NCBI RefSeq assembly: GCF_014637085.1
Contig: NZ_BMEU01000015.1
Coordinates: 49,120-113,119 of the forward strand
Direction of reading: 5' to 3'
From: Comamonas phosphati
GTDB taxonomy: Bacteria > Pseudomonadota > Gammaproteobacteria > Burkholderiales > Burkholderiaceae_C
Length of the DNA stretch: 64,000 nt
Shown here one piece after another: positions 1 to 6,449 of this stretch. Position numbers and translations under genes: made by a program. The notes below the pieces were generated by a model, which was given only the letters and a program-made list of their open reading frames with translations, was not told the origin of the DNA and did not search any database. Each line of letters begins with the position of its first letter. Within the stretch, counting starts at the first letter, position 1.

Positions 1-262
1 GATTCAGCGGCAGCCAGCCCTGCAGGCGCAGGATCAGGTAGCCCAGCAGCAGCATGGCCGCGTTGGACAGCAGCAGGGCGGCGCCGTAGCGCGGCCAGCC
101 CATGTGCTCGCCGGGGTTCACGCCCAGGGCACGGTAGCTGAGCCGCTCCAGCCAGGTGTGATGGTCGCTGGTGAAGCAGCGCGCCAGCCACTGGCCCATG
201 GGAATGGCCAGCAGCGTCAGGACCGCCAGCACCGCGGCAAATTCCATCCAGGGTAACCACAT
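1..262 (-). CDS. kdpA: KdpA, potassium-translocating subunit of K+-ATPase (N-terminal part, runs off window)
   Basis: Only the first 87 codons are present. The start is ATG at 262, with GGGAGA about seven bases upstream. The N-terminus is a hydrophobic helix (WMEFAAVLAVLTLLAIPMG), then the family stretch RALGVNPGEHMGW and a second helix ending RLQGWLPLN, as in KdpA proteins. KdpA is the channel-like subunit of the inner-membrane KdpFABC high-affinity K+ pump; K+ selectivity loops lie outside the window. It follows kdpF and a small membrane ORF on the same strand, with a hairpin repeat between them. Confidence 0.9.
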   Translation of the reverse strand, partial: MWLPWMEFAAVLAVLTLLAIPMGQWLARCFTSDHHTWLERLSYRALGVNPGEHMGWPRYGAALLLSNAAMLLLGYLILRLQGWLPLN

Positions 263-305
263 AAAATTTCTCCCTTTCAGCCCTTGGCATTCGCACCAAC
301 GCGGC

Positions 306-388
306 CCAAACCAGAGGCGCCCAGCAAGGGCCGCCCCGCAGCGATGGCGCCGTCCCCTTGGGGGAAGGCGCGCAGCGCCTCAGGGGGT
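306..388 (+). repeat. Repeat family A, copy 1
   Basis: About 83 bp with the shared core GCAAGGGCCGCCCCGCAGCG, a CCCCTTGGGGG hairpin and the terminal GGCGCGCAGCGCCTCAGGGG hairpin. The CTCAGGGGG end lies about 5 bp beyond the stop of the minus-strand small ORF at 394. Other copies: 3767, 38159, 39281, 46121, 48063 and 54183. Confidence 0.85.
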
Positions 389-393
389 ATGTC

Positions 394-486
394 TCAAATC
401 CGCGTCAGCGCGCGCACAAAGCCCAGCAGGCCGACAAAGCAGGCGACCGTCAGGCTCACGAAAATCAGGTCTTGCAGCACTTGCAT
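394..486 (-). CDS. 30-aa single-span membrane protein inside the kdp operon
   Basis: This ORF begins ATG at 486 with GAGGGG six to nine bases upstream and ends TGA at 394. It encodes MQVLQDLIFVSLTVACFVGL followed by LGFVRALTRI, a single predicted transmembrane helix with a positively charged C-terminus. It starts 9 bp after the kdpF stop and precedes kdpA, so it is probably co-transcribed and translated with the pump genes. I do not recognise a named family. A kdp accessory peptide is plausible from position, but that role is inference. Confidence 0.6.
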   Translation of the reverse strand: MQVLQDLIFVSLTVACFVGLLGFVRALTRI

Positions 487-495
487 GGCGGCCCC

Positions 496-591
496 TCAGA
501 ATTTTTCGGGGCGCAGCAGCGCGTAGCCCAGATAGGCAAACAGCCCGGCCGCCGCGACGGCGGCCAGGATCTCGATCCAGTTGGTGGTCAT
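496..591 (-). CDS. kdpF: KdpF, small stabilising subunit of the Kdp K+-ATPase
   Basis: A 31-aa peptide, MTTNWIEILAAVAAAGLFAY then LGYALLRPEKF, has one membrane span and the family-like ending LGYALLxPEKF. It starts at ATG 591, where GGAGG is six bases upstream; the overlapping ATG at 595 is in another frame and too close to that site. KdpF is the lipid-like single-span peptide that stabilises KdpABC in the inner membrane. It is first in the visible part of the operon, followed by the 30-aa ORF and kdpA. Confidence 0.8.
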   Translation of the reverse strand: MTTNWIEILAAVAAAGLFAYLGYALLRPEKF

Positions 592-702
592 TCATTTCCT
601 CCCGCAGGCCTTCTGCCGGCGATGGAGAAAATGTAGAAATTCGCCCGTCAAGAGCGGGTAGAGATTGGCGCGCGCCGTATCAAGACGGCGTAAAGACCGG
701 CC

Positions 703-1968
703 TCAGGAATGGACTGCGCGCGCCTTCACGGAGTTGGCAGCCTGCGCCGCCAGCTGTTGCACGCGCAGCGCCAGCACGATCACCAGGGCCAGCGCCGCCA
801 GCGAGACAAGTCCGACCCCGCCCCAGCCCCAGCGCGACCAGAACCAGCCTGCCCCCGCGCCCAGAATGCTGGAGCCCATGTAGTAGCCCCAGAGGTAGAG
901 CGAGGAGGCATGGCCCTTGGCCTGGGTCGCCAACCGCCCCACCCAGCCGCTGGCCACGGAATGGGCCACGAAAAAACCCGCGGTCAGCAGCACGATGCCT
1001 GCCACGATGGCCGCGAGCGCATCCAGCAAGGTCAATGCCAGGCCCGCGGCCATGAGCAGCGTGCCCGCGATCAGCACCGGCCCTCGCCCCAGCCGGTCGG
1101 CCAGCGCGCCGGCCACGGGCGAGGCCACGATACCGAACAGATAGGCATAGAAGATGTGGCTGATCTGCAGCTGGCTCATGTGATGGGGCGCACCGCCCAG
1201 CAGAAAGCCCGCGTAGTTGTAGATGCTGATGAACACGCCCATCAGGCCGAAGGCGATCAGGAACAGCAGCGCCAGCCCCGGGTGGCGCAGATGCCGGCCC
1301 CAGGCCTGCAGGTGATAGCCGGCGCTCAGGCCGGTGCGGCGCACGAAGTTGCGCGAGCTGGGCAGCAGCCAGACAAAGCCCAGGGCGGCGGCCAGGTCGA
1401 CCACCGACAGCAGGGCCAGCGCATTGCGCCAGCCCCAGAACTCCGTCATGGCGCTCATGCCCACGCGGCCCAGCATGCCGCCCAGGGCCGTGCCGCCCAC
1501 ATACAGGCCCATGGCAAAGCCCAGGCCCCGGGGGTCGATCTCCTCGGCCAGATAGGCCATGGCCACGGCCGGCACGCCACCCAGCAAAATGCCTTCGAGC
1601 GCGCGCGCCGCCAGCAGCGCAGGCCACTGCGTCAGATAGGAGGCCACCAGATTGCACAGCGCGGCCAGCGCCATGGAAATGAACATCAGCTTGCGCCGGC
1701 CCAGCCCTTCGGACAGGGCCCCGGCCAGCACGACGGAGGCCGCCAGGCAGGCCGTGGAGACCGACAGCGCCAGCGCGCTCTGCGCCGGGCTCACGGCAAA
1801 GGTCCGGGCCAGCTCGGGCAGCAGCGGCTGCACGCAGTACAGCAGCGAAAAAGTGGCAAAGCCCGCCAGGAACAGGGCCACGCTGACGCGCAGGTATTCG
1901 CGCGTGCCGCGCCGTATCCACACCGGCAGAGGGGACGAGGGGTCGGGAGATGGCGCGGCGCGGGGCAT
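703..1968 (-). CDS. MFS transporter, YnfM-like
   Basis: A 421-aa, 12-helix major facilitator protein. Near the N-terminus is the pattern LLYCVQPLLPELARTF followed by SALALSVSTACLAASVVLAG, typical of YnfM-like proton-driven exporters. The loop 2-3 motif is GLGRRKLM and the midpoint repeat is GALADRLGRGPV. The start is ATG at 1968 (MPRAAPSPD); the open frame continues far upstream, but only as the antisense of prfC. It is divergent from prfC, which starts 162 bp away. The substrate cannot be read from sequence; efflux of sugars or drugs is inferred from family. Confidence 0.85.
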   Translation of the reverse strand: MPRAAPSPDPSSPLPVWIRRGTREYLRVSVALFLAGFATFSLLYCVQPLLPELARTFAVSPAQSALALSVSTACLAASVVLAGALSEGLGRRKLMFISMALAALCNLVASYLTQWPALLAARALEGILLGGVPAVAMAYLAEEIDPRGLGFAMGLYVGGTALGGMLGRVGMSAMTEFWGWRNALALLSVVDLAAALGFVWLLPSSRNFVRRTGLSAGYHLQAWGRHLRHPGLALLFLIAFGLMGVFISIYNYAGFLLGGAPHHMSQLQISHIFYAYLFGIVASPVAGALADRLGRGPVLIAGTLLMAAGLALTLLDALAAIVAGIVLLTAGFFVAHSVASGWVGRLATQAKGHASSLYLWGYYMGSSILGAGAGWFWSRWGWGGVGLVSLAALALVIVLALRVQQLAAQAANSVKARAVHS

Positions 1969-2130
1969 GGAGAAAGGCTCAGGGGAACAGCGCGCATTGT
2001 GCCTCCCCGGAGCCCGCGATTGCAGGCCTCGGTAAAATACCGGCCTTCGCCCAGCCCGTCTGCCCGCCAGCCGGCCCCGGCCCCCCTGTTCAGCACCGCA
2101 GCCGCCGGCTGCCCATCCGCTTTCACTACC

Positions 2131-3759
2131 GTGTCCTACGCTCCAGAAACCCGGCGCCGCCGCACCTTCGCCATCATCTCCCACCCCGACGCGGGCAAGA
2201 CCACGCTGACCGAGAAGCTGCTGCTGTTCTCGGGCGCGATCCAGATCGCCGGCGCCGTCAAGGGCCGCAAGGCCAGCCGCCATGCGACTTCCGACTGGAT
2301 GGAGATCGAGAAGCAGCGCGGCATCTCGGTGGCGTCCTCGGTGATGCAGATGAGCTACCGCGACCACGTGATCAACCTGCTCGACACGCCCGGCCACAAG
2401 GACTTCTCGGAAGACACCTACCGCGTGCTGACGGCCGTGGACTCGGCACTGATGGTGATCGACGCGGCCAACGGCGTGGAAGCCCAGACCCGCCGCCTGA
2501 TCGAGGTCTGCCGCCAGCGCGACACGCCCATCATCACCTTCGTCAACAAGATGGACCGCGAGGTGCGCGATCCGCTGGACATCATGGACGAGGTCGAGCG
2601 CGAGCTGGGCATGCCCTGCTGCCCCATCACCTGGCCCGTGGGCCAGGGCAAGAGCTTCGGCGGCATCATCAACCTGCGCACGCAAAGCATGACGGTGTTC
2701 GCCGCCGGCAGCGAAAAGCGCCCGCAGGACTTCGAGGTGATTGCGCTGGCGGAAACCGACAAGCTGCGCGCGCGCTTCGGCCGGGCCTTCGACGATGCGC
2801 TGGAATCCATGGAGCTGGCCGTGGGCGCCTCGGCCGAATGGGACCATGAAGCCTTCCTGGCCGGCAAGCTCACGCCGGTGTTCTTCGGCTCGGGCGTGAA
2901 CAACTTCGGGGTGATGGAAGTGCTGGATGCCGTGGTCGACATGTCGCCCTCGCCCGGTCCGCGCGTGGCCTTCGCCGAGGTGAACCGCAACCGCGAGGAG
3001 CGCACCGTGCGCCCCGAGGACGAGAGCTTCTCGGGCGTGGTGTTCAAGGTCCAGGCCAATATGGACAGCAACCACCGCGACCGCATCGCCTTCGTTCGCG
3101 TGGCCTCGGGCCGGTACACGCCCGGCATGAGGATGAAGGTGCAGCGCACCGGCAAGGAGCTGCGCCCCACCTCGGTGGTGACCTTCATGTCCCAGCGCCG
3201 CGAAGCGGTCGATGAAGCCTACGCGGGCGACATCATCGGCTTCACCATCCACGGCGGCGTGCAGCTGGGCGACTCCATCACCGACGGCCCCAGCCTGCAG
3301 TTCACCGGCCTGCCCTTCTTCGCGCCCGAAATGTTCATGACCGTGGTGCTCAAGAACCCGCTGCGCACCAAGCAGCTGCAGCAGGGCCTGATGCAGCTCG
3401 GCGAGGAAGGCGCGATCCAGGTCTTCAAGCCCGATGTCGGCGGCAACATGCTGCTGGGCGCCGTGGGCCAGCTGCAGTTCGAAGTGGTGCAGCACCGCCT
3501 CAAGACCGAGTACGACTGCGACGTGCGCCTGGAAGGCTGCCAGTACACGGGCGCGCGCTGGATCACGGCCGACACGCCGGCCGAGCTGCGCGAGTTCGAG
3601 AACGCCTACCCCATGCGCCTGGCGCACGATGCGGCCGACACCCTGGCCTATCTGTGCACCAGCCCGTACGACGTGCGCCTGGCCCAGGAGCGCTTCCCCA
3701 AGATCCATTTCCATCCGCTACGCGAGCATGCGGGCCTGTCTTTAGGCTCCGCGAACTGA
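2131..3759 (+). CDS. prfC: Peptide chain release factor 3
   Basis: A 542-aa translational GTPase that recycles RF1/RF2 from the ribosome after termination. G1 is SHPDAGKTT near residue 18, followed by the RF3-type KGRKASRHATSDWMEIEKQR switch I region, G3 DTPGHKDFSEDTYR and G4 NKMDRE. The C-terminal region contains GAVGQLQFEVVQHRLKTEY, diagnostic of RF3. The start chosen is GTG at 2131 (VSYAPETRRRR), which fits the usual RF3 N-terminus; the open frame upstream to 709 is antisense to the MFS gene. Family A repeat follows the stop within 8 bp. Confidence 0.95.
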   Translation: MSYAPETRRRRTFAIISHPDAGKTTLTEKLLLFSGAIQIAGAVKGRKASRHATSDWMEIEKQRGISVASSVMQMSYRDHVINLLDTPGHKDFSEDTYRVLTAVDSALMVIDAANGVEAQTRRLIEVCRQRDTPIITFVNKMDREVRDPLDIMDEVERELGMPCCPITWPVGQGKSFGGIINLRTQSMTVFAAGSEKRPQDFEVIALAETDKLRARFGRAFDDALESMELAVGASAEWDHEAFLAGKLTPVFFGSGVNNFGVMEVLDAVVDMSPSPGPRVAFAEVNRNREERTVRPEDESFSGVVFKVQANMDSNHRDRIAFVRVASGRYTPGMRMKVQRTGKELRPTSVVTFMSQRREAVDEAYAGDIIGFTIHGGVQLGDSITDGPSLQFTGLPFFAPEMFMTVVLKNPLRTKQLQQGLMQLGEEGAIQVFKPDVGGNMLLGAVGQLQFEVVQHRLKTEYDCDVRLEGCQYTGARWITADTPAELREFENAYPMRLAHDAADTLAYLCTSPYDVRLAQERFPKIHFHPLREHAGLSLGSAN

Positions 3760-3766
3760 TCCAATC

Positions 3767-3862
3767 ACCCCCTGAGCGGCTTTGCCGCTTCCCCCTCTCT
3801 CGCTTCGCGGGAGGGGGACGACGCCCTCGCTGCGGGGCGGCTCTTGCTCGGCGTCCCTCCGA
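3767..3862 (-). repeat. Repeat family A, copy 2
   Basis: The inverted copy starts CCCCCTGAGCGGCTTTGCCG 7 bp after the prfC stop, then carries CTTCGCGGGAGGGGGACGAC and the GCGGGGCGGC core. This longer copy has a two-part hairpin (CCCCCTCTC/GGGAGGGGG). It lies between prfC and the HAD gene. Confidence 0.8.
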
Positions 3863-3909
3863 TGGGCGGCGCCAAGTTCGAGCGCCATGAACCACATTGA
3901 GAGTTTGTA

Positions 3910-4707
3910 GTGAGCCAAGAATTCCTGCGCCCCTTGTCCGAGCTGCCGGTGCCCGCCGGCCTGCTGGGCGTGCTGACCGATATCGACGACACGCTGACCA
4001 CCGAGGGCGTGGTGCCCGGGCACGTGGCGGCTGCCCTTGCCCGCTTGAAGAGCGCGGGCCTCAGGATCGTGCCCATCACGGGCCGTCCCGTGGGCTGGAG
4101 CGTGCCGTTCGCCAAGGCCTGGCCCGTGGATGCCATCGTGGCCGAGAACGGTGCCGTGGCGCTGCGCCGCCAGGCCGATGAAGCACTGGAAAAGCTCTAC
4201 CAGCAGGACGGCGCCACGCGCAGCGCCAACTTCAGGCGCATGCAGCAGGTGCTGGCCGAGATCGAGGCCCGCGTCCCCGGCGCCAGCCGCGCCACCGACT
4301 CGGCCGGCCGCGAATGCGATATCGCCGTGGACCACAGCGAGTTCACGCGGATGCCCCAGGCCGACATCGATGCCTGCGTGGCCATCATGAAGGCTGCCGG
4401 CATGAATGCCACGGTCAGCTCCATCCACATCAACGGCTGGTTTGGCGAGCACAACAAGCTCGAGGGCGCACGCTGGATCGTCAAGACCCTGTTCGACATC
4501 GACCTCGACGCCACGCTGGACCGCTGGGTCTACATCGGCGACTCCACCAACGACCAGCTCATGTTCGAGCACCTGCCCCACAGCGTGGGCGTGGCCAATA
4601 TCGAGCGCTTCGTGCCCCGGCTCAGGCACCTGCCGCGCTATGTGACGCTGGCCGAGCGCGGCGACGGCTTTGTCGAGCTGGCCGAGCATTTGCTGCAACA
4701 AAAATGA
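3910..4707 (+). CDS. HAD-superfamily (type IIB) phosphatase
   Basis: A 265-aa haloacid-dehalogenase-fold hydrolase. Motif I is LTDIDDTLTTEG (nucleophile and acid/base Asp), motif II is IVPITGRPVGW, and motif IV is YIGDSTNDQLMF, which binds Mg2+. The cap between residues about 90 and 190 resembles the Cof / mannosyl-phosphoglycerate phosphatase class. The start is GTG at 3910 (VSQEFLRPLSELPVP). It is probably a cytosolic sugar- or cofactor-phosphate phosphatase; the substrate is unknown. It stands alone between prfC and the AT-rich islet. Confidence 0.85.
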   Translation: MSQEFLRPLSELPVPAGLLGVLTDIDDTLTTEGVVPGHVAAALARLKSAGLRIVPITGRPVGWSVPFAKAWPVDAIVAENGAVALRRQADEALEKLYQQDGATRSANFRRMQQVLAEIEARVPGASRATDSAGRECDIAVDHSEFTRMPQADIDACVAIMKAAGMNATVSSIHINGWFGEHNKLEGARWIVKTLFDIDLDATLDRWVYIGDSTNDQLMFEHLPHSVGVANIERFVPRLRHLPRYVTLAERGDGFVELAEHLLQQK

Positions 4708-4787
4708 GGGCGTATTGCTTTAATCACCTGAGGTTCAGCATTAGAAAATGCAGCCTCCCTGGCAAATAAGCTCAAGTAGCCATGCAT

Positions 4788-5147
4788 TCAGAGAGAAGCT
4801 TTTTCTATTCCCAAGACACCGGCATCTAGCTCTGCGAGCCACTGTGCCACGAGCGTGCTTTTTCGCTCTTTCGACAGACTTTCCATCGCAAGCAACAATG
4901 CGGCTAGTTCGTCGTCTTCGCAATACAAATAGGTTAAAGATACGCCCAGCACCTGAGCAATCAGCCTTGCCGTCTTGACGGGCGGCTCGTGGATTCCCAA
5001 CTCATACCGGCTGATCCTAGCTCGACTTGCGGATTCGTCGATGCCGATTTCCACGCCCACCTTCTCTTGCGACCACTCCAATGCCTCGCGTCTTAACCGC
5101 ATTCTGCGGCCAATGACGGTAGCATCGTGAGCAGTCTCAAATGTCAT
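4788..5147 (-). CDS. XRE-family HTH transcriptional regulator
   Basis: A 119-aa protein with a lambda-Cro-type HTH: residues about 12-70 include RRMRLRREALEWSQEKVGVE and ARISRYELGIHEPPVKTARL, followed by LIAQVLGVSLTYLYCEDDE. The C-terminal 50 residues have no recognised domain. The ATG at 5147 directly abuts a 17-bp palindrome, so no normal ribosome site fits and translation may be leaderless; the internal ATG at 5102 (MRLRREAL) is an alternative. Base composition is lower in GC than the flanks. It is divergent from the lipoprotein at 5278 and probably represses it and itself (inference from the operators). Confidence 0.85.
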   Translation of the reverse strand: MTFETAHDATVIGRRMRLRREALEWSQEKVGVEIGIDESASRARISRYELGIHEPPVKTARLIAQVLGVSLTYLYCEDDELAALLLAMESLSKERKSTLVAQWLAELDAGVLGIEKASL

Positions 5148-5164
5148 GTCACGATTTTCGTGAC
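5148..5164. promoter_or_regulatory. 17-bp palindromic operator O1
   Basis: GTCACGA-TTT-TCGTGAC is a perfect 7-bp inverted repeat. It touches the start codon of the XRE gene, so occupancy would block its start. It is related to O2 33 bp away, centre to centre (about three helical turns). Confidence 0.7.
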
Positions 5165-5180
5165 CATGCTATATTCCGTC

Positions 5181-5197
5181 GTCACGAAAAACGTGAC
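5181..5197. promoter_or_regulatory. 17-bp palindromic operator O2
   Basis: GTCACG-AAAAA-CGTGAC is a perfect 6-bp inverted repeat that shares the GTCACGA half-site with O1. Between the two sites lies TATATT (5170-5175, plus) / AATATAGC (minus), the only AT-rich promoter-like stretch of the divergent region. Confidence 0.7.
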
Positions 5198-5277
5198 ATT
5201 AGATTGCTAAAAGAAGAGGCAAATGCCCACTCCATCCACCCTGAAAATAAATATCACCCAGCCGGAGGTATCAGCAA

Positions 5278-5907
5278 ATGAATAAATTATTCAAAGATTT
5301 GACTCGCCGCTGCATGGTCGTTTTGTGCATAGCTCTTGCTAGCTGCACGACAACCAACATATCCAGCCATACCATCGAAGAAATCACAAAGCCATATGAA
5401 AGCCTGATCGTTGCTTTCACGGCGGGCGGAGATTTTCAAAAAAAGAAAACTGTTGAGGAAAAAATCACTTCAGCTATCCAGAATGAGGGGACAACAGCTA
5501 TCCCAAGCTACAAAGTCTTCCCTTATCAAGCAGAAAAAGACAAGATTTACGATGCCATTCTGCTCAGTGGAGCGGATGCCATCCTATTGATTCAAAGAGG
5601 TGATGAGAGAGAGCAGTCATACACATTCAATGGGAATCAACAAGCAAGCGGCATAGATAGTCGAGGAAGAATATTTACCTATCAAACCCCAAACACAGAA
5701 AACTATTCATCCATATCCAGAGGGTTCCGTGCAACATTGACCGACATTAGAAAAAACAAAGTTATTTGGATTGCAGGTTCTAAAAGCCAAACACTAGCCC
5801 CTGCTGAGTTGAGGATGTTCTCGGATTTTCACGACTCCACCATTAACAGTTACATTAACGCATTGCTGGATGAAATGAAGAAAAACGGATTGATTCGCAA
5901 GAAGTAA
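5278..5907 (+). CDS. Putative lipoprotein of unknown function
   Basis: A 209-aa protein. Its N-terminus has basic residues, a hydrophobic core and the lipobox LASC (about residues 20-23), so signal peptidase II processing is expected. The mature part begins CTTTNISSHTIEEITKPYES and contains a nucleotide-fold-like alternation (SLIVAFTAGGDF, YDAILLSGADAILLIQRG) recalling small lipoproteins of DUF4136/LpoB-like shape, but I cannot assign a family. GGAGG lies 10 bp before the ATG. The gene is AT-rich against neighbours, suggesting transfer together with the divergent XRE gene, whose twin operators sit about 80-120 bp upstream. Confidence 0.7.
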   Translation: MNKLFKDLTRRCMVVLCIALASCTTTNISSHTIEEITKPYESLIVAFTAGGDFQKKKTVEEKITSAIQNEGTTAIPSYKVFPYQAEKDKIYDAILLSGADAILLIQRGDEREQSYTFNGNQQASGIDSRGRIFTYQTPNTENYSSISRGFRATLTDIRKNKVIWIAGSKSQTLAPAELRMFSDFHDSTINSYINALLDEMKKNGLIRKK

Positions 5908-5977
5908 GACCATATTTACTTGAATTTCTGCTGATCTTGTTTTACGGATAGACGCCGGATTTCTCCCCGGCAGGCGA

Positions 5978-6005
5978 CTAACTTTCTGACTCGCCAGAAA
6001 GTTAG
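5978..6005. repeat. 11-bp perfect hairpin
   Basis: CTAACTTTCTG / CAGAAAGTTAG with loop ACTCGC, 70 bp after the lipoprotein stop. There is no T tract, so it is not a classical terminator. Confidence 0.7.
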
Positions 6006-6249
6006 CAAAGAGCGCCTCCCCCGGTCTGCGTCTCCTCGCTTCGCTACGGGCAAACCTGCGTCACCCAATTCAACCGGCAGTGCGCCCCAATTCACTGCGC
6101 GCTTCGTTCAGACAAACGGGCGCAAGTCAGATAACGAAGCAACGCTGTCCTTCGGCCGATGCTCGGCCTGGGCGTGCAGGGCTTGTTCTCCCCCTGTGTC
6201 TGCGCCTGCGGCACGAGGGGCCACAGGCAGTGGGGACGTGTTCTTTTGC

Positions 6250-6279
6250 CTACTTTGCTTGCACGAGCAAGAAAAGTAG
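6250..6279. repeat. 13-bp hairpin with one mismatch
   Basis: CTACTTTGCTTGC / GCAAGAAAAGTAG with loop ACGA. It resembles the hairpin at 5978; the two may bracket a repeat unit of about 300 bp. Confidence 0.6.
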
Positions 6280-6390
6280 ATCGCCTGCCGGGGCGAGTCC
6301 CGGCCCCTGCCTTTTGCGGCGGCGACACAAATAAAGGGTTTTCCCGATTTTCACAAAGGAGCAACCTCTGCGACATTTCAGGTCATAGAA

Positions 6391-6413
6391 GGTTGCACCT
6401 CGCTTTTGCAACC
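6391..6413. promoter_or_regulatory. put operator (PutA binding half-sites)
   Basis: GGTTGCA (6391-6397) and its inverse TGCAACC (6407-6413) lie 37-59 bp before the putA ATG, and a further GCAACC is at 6361. The E. coli PutA ribbon-helix-helix domain recognises GTTGCA. Autorepression in the absence of proline is inferred, supported by the RHH domain in this PutA. Confidence 0.65.
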
Positions 6414-6449
6414 GCTGTCGAGAGCCCTTTTTCACACCACCGTCCAACC

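Larger units (their letters stand above)
5908..6390. other. Gene-free stretch between lipoprotein gene and putA
   Basis: About 480 bp without a credible gene; the long open frame over it only extends putA backwards. It contains two strong hairpins (5978-6005 and 6250-6279) that share an ACTTTCT/AGAAAGT-like stem theme. GC returns to the chromosomal level from about 5950, so this is probably the edge of the AT-rich islet. Confidence 0.6.

Noticed and set aside
709-2130. Long N-terminal extension of prfC
   Set aside because: It is antisense to the MFS gene; RF3 homology begins at the GTG at 2131.
1969-3714. Long N-terminal extension of the MFS gene
   Set aside because: The extra 580 codons are the antisense of prfC and have no recognisable domain; the MFS protein starts naturally at 1968.
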